The translations under genes and the position numbers were made by a program. From an uncultured Nonlabens sp. (GTDB taxonomy: Bacteria; Bacteroidota; Bacteroidia; Flavobacteriales; Flavobacteriaceae): a stretch of 64,000 nt of DNA. The notes beneath the pieces were generated by a model. It ran no database searches, had not been told where the DNA came from, and saw only the letters and a list, made by a program, of their open reading frames with translations. Positions 33,914-43,600 of this stretch are shown one piece after another. The stretch's first letter is position 1, and each line of letters starts with the position of its first letter. Where the stretch lies: the NCBI RefSeq assembly GCF_947495285.1, contig NZ_CANLXZ010000006.1, positions 62,001 through 126,000 of the forward strand, in the 5' to 3' direction.

Positions 33914-35011
33914 ATGAAAAAGAATAAACTATTTCTTACTATAGCCTTATCGCTTATGTGTTCCATCTGTTTCGCACAATGGACTAGAGACACTACATAC
34001 GTAGACGGGAAAATGCGAATTACAATGAAAGACAAAAATTACAAGAAGTTTGATGAAAAAATTGAGAAAGAAATTCAAAAGCTTAAAAAGGAAAAAAAAC
34101 TTTATGAATCAAATCAACGTACTCTTCTAGCTGAAGAAATTAGAAAAATAAATGATCGCATTGGAAAGTTAGAAAATTACACAGAAGAAATGGCTAAAAA
34201 CGACAAAGTGATCATAGCAGAAAGTTATGCTGAAAAGATCACTAAACATAATCAACTCATAGATTCTAAAATTGAATTTGTAAAGATTAGTGGTGTTTTA
34301 ACAGATGAAAGCTCTCCTTTATTTATAGATGACGATGGGTTTGTAATTCAAATACGTAATAAAAGAAGGGATTTAAAGAAAGAAATAAAAACTAGATCTG
34401 GATTTACATTAGCTCTTGGTTACAACTATATGAATGGCGAAACCTTAGGCATAAATGACTTCAGTTATCCTAGGAATTCATACGTAAGTTTTGGATATCA
34501 ATTTCAAACAGCAATTAGCAAAAATCAAAAATGGAGGATTAATTATGGATTAACACTTCAATCACATTCCACAGAGTTAAATGGAAATAGAATTTTGGCT
34601 CCAAATACACCTGAAACGCAAATTGCAGCGATAGGTTTTGACGTTACAAAAGCTCAGTTTAATCAGAGTCAAATTGTATTTCCTTTACAGTTTGAATTTG
34701 GAGGTAATTCTAAAAGAGAATTTGAAGATGGGAGAATACGCTATGATCAATGGAGAAAATGGAAAATAGGCTTCGGTGGATTTGTTGGTTTTAATTATGA
34801 CACTCGTTTAAAATTAAAATACAAAGAAAATGGAAGAAATATTAAACAAATAACTGTAGATGCTTTTGACACTAATACAATAGTTTATGGATTAGATGCA
34901 TACATAGGCCGTGGAGACACAACCCTTTTCGGTCGTATGAATTTAAATGATGTGTTTAAATCTGGATCTGTAGATGCGCAGTATGTGAGTTTCGGTATAC
35001 GATTCCAATAG
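33914..35011 (+). CDS. Exported coiled-coil / outer-membrane barrel protein
   Basis: A 365-residue protein with a signal peptide (about 1-22, ending CFAQ), a long charged coiled coil at about 30-130 (KFDEKIEKEIQKLKKEKK), and a C-terminal half with beta-barrel character (TLALGYNYMNGETLGIND, AQYVSFGIRFQ at the end). The terminal F-x-F-like ending (IRFQ) agrees with an outer-membrane protein. It is 77 bp downstream of the anti-sigma-like gene on the same strand and ends at a terminator, so the three genes probably form one operon: sigma, membrane regulator, outer-membrane effector. No named family recognised. Confidence 0.68.
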   Translation: MKKNKLFLTIALSLMCSICFAQWTRDTTYVDGKMRITMKDKNYKKFDEKIEKEIQKLKKEKKLYESNQRTLLAEEIRKINDRIGKLENYTEEMAKNDKVIIAESYAEKITKHNQLIDSKIEFVKISGVLTDESSPLFIDDDGFVIQIRNKRRDLKKEIKTRSGFTLALGYNYMNGETLGINDFSYPRNSYVSFGYQFQTAISKNQKWRINYGLTLQSHSTELNGNRILAPNTPETQIAAIGFDVTKAQFNQSQIVFPLQFEFGGNSKREFEDGRIRYDQWRKWKIGFGGFVGFNYDTRLKLKYKENGRNIKQITVDAFDTNTIVYGLDAYIGRGDTTLFGRMNLNDVFKSGSVDAQYVSFGIRFQ

Positions 35012-35032
35012 ATTTATTTTAATCTAGCCAGT

Positions 35033-35070
35033 AAAGTCCTTGCGTTAAATCGTAAGGGCTTTTTTTTTTA
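35033..35070 (+). terminator. Terminator of the sigma-factor operon
   Basis: AAAGTCCTTGCG at 35033-35044 pairs with CGTAAGGGCTTT at 35051-35062 (two G-U or mismatched positions) and is followed by a T-run. Confidence 0.82.
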
Positions 35071-35222
35071 GTTTAAAACATATTAGATATTAAATATATC
35101 TCTACCTACTATTAAGCGTCACTATGCATAACGCTTGCTTTCAACTGCTGACTCATTCTTTGTAGAGTTTATAGAAGGAGATCTATGAAAATAACAACCT
35201 ATTCATATTTTAGTACTAGAAT

Positions 35223-35342
35223 CAACATTGTTATAAAGAAGAAGAATCTTTCAATGCCAAAATAAAAGCCTTTAGAGCGCAGTTTAGAGGTGTTAGAAAT
35301 ATAGAATTCTTTCTTTTTAGACTATCTAATATTTTTGCATAA
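35223..35342 (+). pseudogene. C-terminal remnant of a DDE transposase (ISL3-like)
   Basis: In one frame the DNA reads EESFNAKIKAFRAQFRGV followed by RNIEFFLFRLSNIFA and a TAA at 35340-35342. This is the characteristic C-terminus of flavobacterial ISL3/ISAon1-type transposases. An in-frame TAG at 35217-35219 ends the homology upstream and the rest of the gene, terminal repeats and duplication are not visible. It is a dead fragment of an old insertion sequence, in the 570-bp gap between the sigma operon and rpsT. The remaining bases of this gap (35071-35222 and 35343-35479) hold nothing I can identify. Confidence 0.7.
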
Positions 35343-35479
35343 TTCTAAAATCCTACAACTTTTGGTCTTGATCCGCGATATGATGAATAGCTGAATCGTA
35401 TTATTTAAAAATAAAAGAGCGTTATTTTAAAAACATCTATCACTGTATTGAAATATTTATATAGATGGATATGAGTTCT

Positions 35480-35493
35480 GCTTTCGCGAAAGC
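35480..35493. repeat. Dispersed palindrome, copy 10 (intergenic)
   Basis: Core GCTTTCGCGAAAGC within TTCT...GCGGAA, one base short of the full 22-bp palindrome, 90 bp downstream of rpsT and outside its terminator. Confidence 0.92.
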
Positions 35494-35532
35494 GGAATTT
35501 TCATAAAGTTGAACCAAAAAATAAAACAAAAA

Positions 35533-35562
35533 AAAAGCCTTTCAGAAAACTGAAAGGCTTTT
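35533..35562 (-). terminator. Terminator of rpsT
   Basis: On the minus strand AAAAGCCTTTCAG and CTGAAAGGCTTTT form a 13-bp perfect stem with a 4-nt loop and a long T-run, 21 nt after the rpsT stop. Confidence 0.92.
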
Positions 35563-35583
35563 AATAAGTATATCGCTTTACAA

Positions 35584-35838
35584 TTAAGCCATAGCATTTA
35601 CTTGCTTTGTAAGCTTAGATTTAAGGTTACCAGCTTTGTTAGCGTGTATAACATTATTCTTAGCTAGCTTATCAAGCATAGAAGTTACTTCTGTAAGAAG
35701 CTTTTGAGCAGCTGTCTTATCTTCTGTTTCTTTTAAAGCTTTGATCGCATTACGCGTAGTTTTGTGCTGATACTTATTTCTAAGTCTCGCTACTTCATTT
35801 CTACGAATTCTTTTTAAAGCACTTTTGTGATTTGCCAT
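35584..35838 (-). CDS. rpsT: 30S ribosomal protein S20
   Basis: S20 binds 16S rRNA in the body of the small subunit. The 84 residues match the family: MANHKSALKRIRRNEVARLR at the basic N-terminus, a central helix KALKETEDKTAAQKL and the conserved GVIHANKA-type segment (NNVIHANKAGNLKSKLTK). It lies 41 nt downstream of tRNA-Glu on the same strand with no promoter I can see in between, so it is probably made from the tRNA promoter. The leader contains a small GATC...GATC inverted repeat. Confidence 0.96.
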   Translation of the reverse strand: MANHKSALKRIRRNEVARLRNKYQHKTTRNAIKALKETEDKTAAQKLLTEVTSMLDKLAKNNVIHANKAGNLKSKLTKQVNAMA

Positions 35839-35879
35839 ATCTTGTAAAACTTGATCTTTTTATAGATCGATTTAATTTG

Positions 35880-35951
35880 TAGCCCGTAGGGGAATCGAAC
35901 CCCTCTTACATGGATGAAAACCATGCGTCCTAGCCGATAGACGAACGGGCC
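35880..35951 (-). tRNA. tRNA-Glu (anticodon TTC)
   Basis: The minus strand gives a 72-nt cloverleaf: acceptor GGCCCGT pairing with ACGGGCT (G-U at the first pair), anticodon stem CATGG/CCATG around loop TTTTCAT (anticodon TTC), T arm GGGGTTCGATTCCCC and discriminator A. CCA is not encoded. It is preceded by a consensus promoter and followed by rpsT. Confidence 0.95.
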
Positions 35952-35977
35952 ATTGCGTTTGCTCGTTTAAGCGGTTG

Positions 35978-36007
35978 CAAAGATAGGACCTTTTTTGGAT
36001 TGCGCAA
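35978..36007 (-). promoter_or_regulatory. Promoter of tRNA-Glu and probably rpsT
   Basis: On the minus strand TTG (36007-36005), 19 nt, then TATCTTTG (35985-35978): an ideal Bacteroidota promoter, about 27 nt upstream of the mature tRNA 5' end. Confidence 0.75.
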
Positions 36008-36046
36008 TAGAAAAATGAAAAAAAATCAATTTTTTTTTCATTTTAA

Positions 36047-37525
36047 TTAATATGCCTTTGCAAAAAGGACTCTTTTATTAGACTTCTTCCCAGTAAACAC
36101 GCACTCTCCGGACTCTTCTACAGCATCTAGAGGTATACATCTAATTGTTGCCTTAGTAAGATCTTTTATTTTATCCTCTGTCTCCATAGTTCCATCCCAG
36201 TGTGCAGAAATAAATCCGCCTTTAGTTTCTAGAACCTCTTTAAACTCATCAAAACTATTTACTTCTGTAATATGAGTATCTCTGTAATTCATTGCTTTGT
36301 CATGAAGTGCCTGCTGTATTTCGGCTAATAAGTCCTTAACCTTAGTAGCGATCCCATCTATAGAAGTAGTTTCTTTAGAGAGTGTATCTCTACGTGCTAG
36401 CTCTACCGTACCGTTTTCCAGATCTCTAGAACCTATAGCTATTCTTAATGGGACACCTTGCAATTCATGCTGTGCAAATTTTGCTCCTGGTCTTAAAGTG
36501 TCTCTAGAATCAAATTTAACGGTCACGCCTAAAGTTCTTAACTCTTTAACAATACCGTTCACTACTTCTGAAATAGCCTCTAATTGTTCTTCGTTTTTAA
36601 AAATAGGAACGATCACTACTTGATTAGGTGCTAAGTTAGGAGGTAATACTAATCCTTGATCATCACTATGCGTCATAATAAGAGCACCCATTAACCTAGT
36701 GGATACACCCCATGAAGTTGCCCAAACGTGTTCTTGCTTTCCTTCTTTAGAAGTGAACTTTACGTCAAAGGCCTTTGCAAAATTTTGACCTAAGAAATGA
36801 CTTGTACCAGCTTGTAGAGCTTTACCATCTTGCATTAAAGCTTCAATACAATAAGTTTCATCTGCTCCAGCAAAACGCTCACTTTCTGTCTTTAAACCTT
36901 TAATAACTGGGATAGCCATAAAGTTTTCTGCAAAGTCAGCATAGATATTATTCATTTGTTCTGCCTCGGCGATAGCTTCTTTTTTAGTAGCATGGGCTGT
37001 ATGTCCTTCTTGCCACAAAAACTCTGCTGTACGTAGAAATAATCTAGTTCTCATCTCCCATCTCATAACGTTTGCCCACTGATTAATTAATAATGGTAAA
37101 TCTCTATAAGATTGAATCCACCCTTTATAGGTATTCCAAATAATTGCCTCACTCGTAGGTCTTACCACCAGCTCTTCTTCTAGCTTTGCGTTAGGATCTA
37201 CTCTTAACTTGCCTGGATTATCTGGATCATTTTCTAGTCGATAATGAGTTACAACAGCACATTCTTTTGCAAATCCTTCAGCATTTTTTTCTTCTGCTTC
37301 AAAAAGGCTTTTTGGAACTAGTAATGGGAAATAAGCATTTTGATGGCCCGTTTCTTTGAACATGCGATCTAATTCTGCTTGCATTTTTTCCCATATCGCA
37401 TAACCATACGGCTTTATAACCATACAACCTCTTACGGCGCTGTTTTCTGCTAGATCTGCCTGAACCACAAGTTCATTATACCATTTAGAGTAGTCTTTAC
37501 TACGAGTCGTAAGGTTTTTGCCCAT
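36047..37525 (-). CDS. proS: Proline--tRNA ligase (archaeal/eukaryotic-type)
   Basis: ProS charges tRNA-Pro. The 492 residues follow the ProRS type without the bacterial editing insert: N-terminal class II motif 1 and 2 regions ([41 protein letters not shown]), motif 3 near [19 protein letters not shown], then the anticodon-binding domain ([15 protein letters not shown]) and a C-terminal domain ending AKAY. This type is normal in Bacteroidota. The 100-nt leader holds a small inverted repeat (GCACAA-AAC-TTGTGC, 37538-37552), possibly regulatory. Confidence 0.95.
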   Translation of the reverse strand: MGKNLTTRSKDYSKWYNELVVQADLAENSAVRGCMVIKPYGYAIWEKMQAELDRMFKETGHQNAYFPLLVPKSLFEAEEKNAEGFAKECAVVTHYRLENDPDNPGKLRVDPNAKLEEELVVRPTSEAIIWNTYKGWIQSYRDLPLLINQWANVMRWEMRTRLFLRTAEFLWQEGHTAHATKKEAIAEAEQMNNIYADFAENFMAIPVIKGLKTESERFAGADETYCIEALMQDGKALQAGTSHFLGQNFAKAFDVKFTSKEGKQEHVWATSWGVSTRLMGALIMTHSDDQGLVLPPNLAPNQVVIVPIFKNEEQLEAISEVVNGIVKELRTLGVTVKFDSRDTLRPGAKFAQHELQGVPLRIAIGSRDLENGTVELARRDTLSKETTSIDGIATKVKDLLAEIQQALHDKAMNYRDTHITEVNSFDEFKEVLETKGGFISAHWDGTMETEDKIKDLTKATIRCIPLDAVEESGECVFTGKKSNKRVLFAKAY

Positions 37526-37633
37526 AATATTTGTTTTGGCACAAAACTTGTGCTATTATTAGAAGTTTGTTAATTGCTTTTTATACTTGACAAAACTACT
37601 TATTTTTATCAAACGCTATCAAATAAATATATC

Positions 37634-38710
37634 ATGAAAAAACCTAACTTAAGAAATACTGCTTTTTACCATATAGCAGCACTGATTTTACTGGCTGTGA
37701 CAGTCACATCTTGCGGTTCTTACCAAAGCGTTTCATACAATGATGGAATTTATGGTGATAACGATTACAATACTACTACAGAAAAACCTGAACCAGCAGT
37801 ATATGAAGATAATTCCTCTTCTTATTATCAATCTTTATTTCAAGAAGGTGCAGATAGTCATGGAAACAATTTTTCTGACGATGTAGTTTTTACAGATGTA
37901 GACAACTACTCTTCAACTAGTTATAATGAATCTAACCCTGATTACACTGCTAATTATGGCGGTGGCGAGCCTGGATGGGGTACTAACCCATCAGAAGTAA
38001 CTGTTAATTACTACAATAATGGATGGAATAACGGACTAGTGTGGGGAAATGGTTTTTATGGAAACGGTTTTGGTTACAATAACTGGGGCTGGAATGGTGG
38101 CTTCTACGGTTTTAACGGTTTTGGTTGGAATAACTTTGGTTACGGTGGTTTTTACGGAAACAGATTTGGTTATGGATGGAACAACTTCGGATACCATGGT
38201 TTTTACGGTAATTATTATGGCGGTTACTATAGAGGACACTTTGGTAATGGATTTAATAGATATTACAGAAACAACAGACGTAATAATGTAAGTAGATATG
38301 CTTATCAAAACTTTAATCGAGGATCTAGAGGACAATTACAAAACTCTAGAGGTCGTTCTACTTACAATGGAAGAAGCGCCACTTATAGCAGAAACAATAC
38401 TACAAGCGGTCGCTCTACAGCAACCACAAGTAGTAGAAATAATTCTAGAAATGCTACTAATGGAAGAAATCGTGGGACTAGAGCTAGTAATACAAGATCA
38501 ACTACTACAAGAAGAAGTACCACAACGCGTAGATCATCTTCTACAGTAAGAAGAAGCTCTAGCCCTACGAGAAGTAATACAGGAACAATGAGATCAACAA
38601 GATCTAGCAGATCATCTGGAACGATGCGACCTTCTAGATCATCTAGCCGCTCATCTAGTGGAACAAGGTCCTCTAGATCAAGTGGTAGATCTTCTGGTAG
38701 AAGAGGTTAA
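37634..38710 (+). CDS. Low-complexity lipoprotein with Arg/Ser-rich tail
   Basis: A 358-residue protein from ATG 37634; an in-frame TTG at 37574 would place 20 residues before the signal and is rejected. The lipobox is TVTSC with Cys27. After an acidic Ser/Asn/Asp region (30-120) comes a Gly/Asn/Phe/Tyr-rich block (about 125-215, repeating GFYGN and GYGGF units), then about 120 residues rich in Arg, Ser, Thr and Gly (for example RRSTTTRRSSSTVRRS). The tail is strongly basic and disordered. It could bind nucleic acid or anionic polysaccharide at the cell surface; this is inference. It is 20 nt before the FadL-like gene. Confidence 0.75.
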   Translation: MKKPNLRNTAFYHIAALILLAVTVTSCGSYQSVSYNDGIYGDNDYNTTTEKPEPAVYEDNSSSYYQSLFQEGADSHGNNFSDDVVFTDVDNYSSTSYNESNPDYTANYGGGEPGWGTNPSEVTVNYYNNGWNNGLVWGNGFYGNGFGYNNWGWNGGFYGFNGFGWNNFGYGGFYGNRFGYGWNNFGYHGFYGNYYGGYYRGHFGNGFNRYYRNNRRNNVSRYAYQNFNRGSRGQLQNSRGRSTYNGRSATYSRNNTTSGRSTATTSSRNNSRNATNGRNRGTRASNTRSTTTRRSTTTRRSSSTVRRSSSPTRSNTGTMRSTRSSRSSGTMRPSRSSSRSSSGTRSSRSSGRSSGRRG

Positions 38711-38730
38711 TATTCAAAACATTTTTAAGA

Positions 38731-40260
38731 ATGAAAAATATTTTAATTTTAAGCGCGCTACTTGCTAGCGCGTTTTTTAGTGATGCACAAACCGTAAGCG
38801 ATGGATTACTTTATACAGGTCAGGATTTAAAAGGAACAGCTCGTTATAGGGGTTTAAGTGGCGCTTTTGGCGCATTAGGAGGCGACCTTAGCGCTATAGG
38901 GTCTAATCCTGCAAGCTCTGTAGTATTTGCAAATAATTATGCCGGTGTTTCTTTAAATTTTACTAGCAGCGATAACACATCAAATTATTTTGGTACAACA
39001 GTATTCTCTGATGAAGGCGACATAGAAATAAACCAAGCTGGTGGTGTATTAGTTTTTCAAACACCTGAGAGCAGAAAGGTAACTAAATTTGCAATGAGTC
39101 TTAATTACGATGTTACTAGAAACTTTGACAACTCCTTAAGAGTAATAGGGACGAGTCCTATTTCTATATCTCAATATTTTTTAAATAATGCCTCAGGTAT
39201 AGCGGTAGACAATTTTACAGTTAGAACTACCGAAAATGAATCCATAAGCGATCTATATCTCTTCTTAGGACAAGATATAGGGTTTAACGCACAGCAAGGT
39301 TTCTTAGGTTACGAATCTTTTTTAATCAATTCTACCACAGACAGCCCTGATGGCAACACTGATTTAACTAATACCGTTTACACCAGCGCTACCGGTACAG
39401 GCAGCTTTAATCAAGATTACCTCGTAGAAACAGCTGGTTACAACAGTAAATTTAGTTTTAACGGCGCTCTTGAATTGAACAAAAAATGGAATCTAGGTAT
39501 CAACCTCAACTCTCACATTATAAGCTTAGAGAGGTTTACAAGTATAGAAGAAGGAAATTCAAATGCAGACGCTACGATAACCGATGTAAGATTTGATAAC
39601 CGCGTATCTAATGAGGGTAACGGATTCTCTTTTCAACTAGGACTCATAGGTAAAGTTACAGATAACATAAGAGTAGGTGCTACTTATGAATCACCTACCT
39701 GGTACACCATAGAACAGACACAAAATCAAGAAATTATAACTTTAAGCAATGATGGCACATTAACAACGGTATCACCTAATATTTTAAACGTATTTGCTCC
39801 ATATAAATTAAGATCTCCAGGAAGTGTCACTGGTAGCATTGCTTATATATTTGGTAAAAAAGGACTATTAAGTCTGGACTACAACACTAGAGATTATAGC
39901 CAGCTTAAATATAGCCCAGACGATAGCGATCTATTTGTAAACAACAACACATTTATTGAGAACAATCTTTCTAGAGCATCTAGTGTAAGGATAGGTGGTG
40001 AATATCGCATTAACAACTGGACGTTAAGAGGTGGATATCGTATGGAAGAATCTCCTTATGATAATAAAGCTATTATGGACGATCTTACAGGTTACAGTCT
40101 AGGCTTAGGTTACTCATGGGGTAAAACTATTCTAGATATTTCTTATGACCATTCTGAAAGAGATTACAGTCAGCAATTATTTGACAGTGGTCTAGACACA
40201 CCAGCTGGCGTTCTTAATGAGCTTGATAATATTGTGGTAACTTTAGGTTTTAATTTATAA
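38731..40260 (+). CDS. OmpP1/FadL-like outer-membrane protein
   Basis: A 509-residue protein with a signal peptide (about 1-19, ending SDAQ) and the FadL/TodX-type start of the mature chain, RYRGLSGAFGALGGDLSAIG followed by NPAS, which corresponds to the hatch region. The rest alternates in barrel fashion and includes the conserved RVGATYESPTWYTIE and SIAYIFGKKGLLSLDY. Such proteins admit hydrophobic molecules across the outer membrane. It is probably co-transcribed with the Arg/Ser lipoprotein gene 20 nt upstream and has its own terminator. Confidence 0.85.
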   Translation: MKNILILSALLASAFFSDAQTVSDGLLYTGQDLKGTARYRGLSGAFGALGGDLSAIGSNPASSVVFANNYAGVSLNFTSSDNTSNYFGTTVFSDEGDIEINQAGGVLVFQTPESRKVTKFAMSLNYDVTRNFDNSLRVIGTSPISISQYFLNNASGIAVDNFTVRTTENESISDLYLFLGQDIGFNAQQGFLGYESFLINSTTDSPDGNTDLTNTVYTSATGTGSFNQDYLVETAGYNSKFSFNGALELNKKWNLGINLNSHIISLERFTSIEEGNSNADATITDVRFDNRVSNEGNGFSFQLGLIGKVTDNIRVGATYESPTWYTIEQTQNQEIITLSNDGTLTTVSPNILNVFAPYKLRSPGSVTGSIAYIFGKKGLLSLDYNTRDYSQLKYSPDDSDLFVNNNTFIENNLSRASSVRIGGEYRINNWTLRGGYRMEESPYDNKAIMDDLTGYSLGLGYSWGKTILDISYDHSERDYSQQLFDSGLDTPAGVLNELDNIVVTLGFNL

Positions 40261-40303
40261 ATAGCTTCTCGCTTCTCCTATAGCGACACACAAAAACGCA
40301 CAG

Positions 40304-40334
40304 AGCATCTACTATGAAGTAGATGCTTTTTTTA
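40304..40334 (+). terminator. Terminator of the FadL-like gene
   Basis: AGCATCTACT (40304-40313) and AGTAGATGCT (40318-40327) form a 10-bp stem with a 4-nt loop and T-run. Confidence 0.9.
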
Positions 40335-40532
40335 TGGACCTAAAATCTCTAAACAAAGATACTAACGCGTAAAATCGACCTGACATAGAACAATGTATCA
40401 AAGCATCTTTTTACAACACACCGTATAGGTAATAACCTAATAGACTACAAAAAGATATAAAAGACACGATAAAAAGAACTATTAAAACCCATCAATAGAG
40501 TAAATTAATTATTGTGAAGATGGTAGTAATTC

Positions 40533-40548
40533 CGCTTTCGCGAAAGCG
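40533..40548. repeat. Dispersed palindrome, copy 11 (full 22-bp form)
   Basis: CGCTTTCGCGAAAGCG flanked by TTC and GAA, a perfect 22-bp palindrome at 40530-40551. It lies between two convergent genes and their terminators, in a 400-bp gap (40261-40661) that holds nothing else I can identify. Confidence 0.96.
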
Positions 40549-40610
40549 GAACAACAATCTAACTAAGGTACCATAACTACTTTAATACCTTTCTAAATGC
40601 CATCTACAAT

Positions 40611-40638
40611 AAAAGCACACCGATTAAGATGTGCTTTT
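40611..40638 (-). terminator. Terminator of the 1533-residue T9SS cargo gene
   Basis: On the minus strand AAAAGCAC and GTGCTTTT pair around a 12-nt loop with a T-run, 24 nt after the stop. Confidence 0.75.
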
Positions 40639-40661
40639 TATTATATGTAAAGTGAGTTCTT

Positions 40662-43600
40662 TTATCTTTTCATAGCAAAGTGCCCAGAGGCCTCTCGTTG
40701 CTGCCCATCAAATGCATACTCGATTTTAAACCAATAATCTGTACTAGGCAGTGGCTGTCCATTATAACTTCCATCCCATCCTGGACCGGCTACATCAAGT
40801 TGTTTTATAAGCTTTCCATATCTATCAAAGATATAAAGAATCGTCCCTGGCAAACGATCTCCACCTACTATGTTCCATGTGTCATGAATACCGTCTGCGT
40901 TAGGTGTGAAGTAATCTGGATAGCCGAATACGAATATATCTACTACTATCTCCCCACAGCCACTTCTCTCTGCTATAGTTACCGTATGCGATCCTGGCTC
41001 TACATTATTAAATGTACCATTGTTCACATAAGAACCATCATCTAATCTAAACCAGTATTGATCTGGACCATCAGCAGTTACTACTACTTGGTGCTCTTTA
41101 TCAAATGGGTCTGTTGTAATGTCTATATCATACACATCTGGCACACTAGAAATACGCACTATAGCGGTTTCATTACTAGAACAACCTGTAACAACATCTG
41201 TCGCTATCACCTCATAGTTACCACCATCAGACGCATCTATAGACGCCGTACTTGCAGCTATTACAGTACCATCTAGTGACCACTCAAATGAGTAGTCTAT
41301 ATTATTTAAACCAGTGTCTAAGACTACTGGACCATTAACTAGGTTGCCATCTTCATCTAAACAAAGCACATACTGATCTAATAAAGAAGGAGCAGGAAGT
41401 TCATTAAATATAAGATCTAGAGTTGTGAAACTAAAACAGTCTGTGTTATCGTCATCTACTCTAGCTATCAAAGTAGTTTCTGAAGAGTAATCAAAGTTTC
41501 CAGTGATTCCGTTTACTTGATTATCAGCATCAGTCTGATTTAAGTAATACACTACCGTAGAGCCGGCCTGTCCTGTTGTTACCTCAGCATCTGCTTGATT
41601 AACATCTACCGTAGCCGTTCCATTACCGTTATCACAGGATTCTAATGCGGTAGGCACAATAGCTATAGGCGCATCTACCGCCTCTATAGTAAAATCTCCC
41701 ATAGCAAAACAGCCTGTCGCCGTAAATTCTATTCTATAATAAATAGTTTGTGGGCTACTGGTATTATCATAGCTAGCATCATTCAATGCATTCACACCAG
41801 ACAACGCGTCGGCTTGAGCATCGTGAAAGGTAACAAGTGTACCTACTTGTCCATTTGTTGTTTGAGTAGTTGCCTCACTCAGGATAAATGTTGCAGCGCC
41901 ATCGCCATCTTCATCACACTCTTCTATTAAAAAAGTAGGAATAGTGACTGGCACATCGCCTACTATTAAATCAAACGTAGTCGTGCCTGAACAGCCTGTT
42001 ACATTATTCTCTACTGTTACCGTTATCGTTTCTGGACTAGAAACATTCACATAAGGCGAAGTAATTGCACCAGATACATTACTATAAGTAATGGTATAGT
42101 CTGCAGGATTTAACCCATTTAAAATAGTTGCGTCATTTTGTGTTAAATCAAAAGATTCTACTCCATCACCGCTGGGATCATCACATATGGTAAGGTTCGG
42201 AGCACTGGTTATAGTAGGTGATTCATTGATAATTAAATCAAATGAAGTAGAAGCAATACATAATACATTTGCAAGATTCTCTACACGCACATATATCGTT
42301 TGTGGATTTGAGATATTTGTATAAGATGTAGTAGATAATGGATTTGCTCCACTATCAGCTTCTGCTTGTGATTCATGATAAGAAACGATGAACATTAATG
42401 GATCTTGTGCTTGCAATACTTGTGCTGTATAAGCATCAAATTGAAAACCACCTAAACCATCGTTACTTGGGTCATCACACACCTCTTCTGGTGGTAGAGG
42501 ATTTGCTACAGGTAACGCATTTACTACTAACTGAAATGACCCTGTACTGTCATCACAAAGTGAATTAACAGTATTAACTATTCTAACGTATATCGTTTGA
42601 GGGCTAGACGTATTTTGATAATTTGCTTCATCAATTATGGCATTAGTTCCCGATTGAGCGTCTGCTAGAGTTTCATAAAACTCAACATTAAACAAAGCAG
42701 GATCTTGTCCATTTAGGATACCTACCTCTTGACTATTAAGGTCAAATATATCTACACCATCGTTGGTAACATCATCACAAACTACCATGTCATCCACTAC
42801 ATTGTAAACTGGCTGAGCAACAAGAGCTATTTCAAAACTCATGTCTGCATTAAAACAATTTGATGTAAGATCACTTTCTATTCTCACAAAAATAGTTTGA
42901 GGAGAAGATGTATTACCATAAGCATCAGGATTCATAATAGGATTTATTCCTGTTAGAGCATCTGCTGGAGAGGTGTGATAAGTTATTAAGTAGTTTAAAG
43001 GAGCAGCTGGCGTCCCTTGATCCTGACCTGCAATAATAGCCGCCTCGTTAACCGTTAAGTTAAAAAACTCCACACCATCATTAGCACTATCACATAGTTC
43101 TAGAGATTGTGAAACAACTGTTTGTGGTGCTGGAGCAACAATTACATCAAATGTTCCTGTAGTCATACAAGCCGCGTCTGTACTGTTTTCTATTCTCACA
43201 TATATTGTTTCTACAGGAGAAATTACATTTGTATAAGCATCAGGATTAACGATAGCATTTACGTTATTATCAGCATCTGCTTGTGTTGTGTAAAAAGTAA
43301 CAATATTATCTGCAGGATCTTGTCCGTTTAAAATCCCAGCAGACTGAGAAGTAAGATCAAAAACTTCAAAACCATCGTTTGTAGAGTCATCACAAAGAAC
43401 CAGATCATCCACAGGTGTAAAAACAACATTCCCTATTCTTATCTCAAAAGAATCTAGATTATTACAGCCACTCGCTCCTTCTGTAATTCTAGTATAGATA
43501 GTTTGAGGGTTTGATGTATTGGTATAAGCAGTAGGGTTTGTAATAGAATTGCTATTATTTTCTGCATCAGTAGGAGTTTCAAAATAACTAACTACATAGT

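Noticed and set aside
38036..38549. Open frames of 80-99 codons on both strands in the Gly/Asn/Tyr-rich lipoprotein gene
   Set aside because: Repeat composition of the true frame makes stops rare elsewhere; Val/Ser/Thr-only products are shadows.
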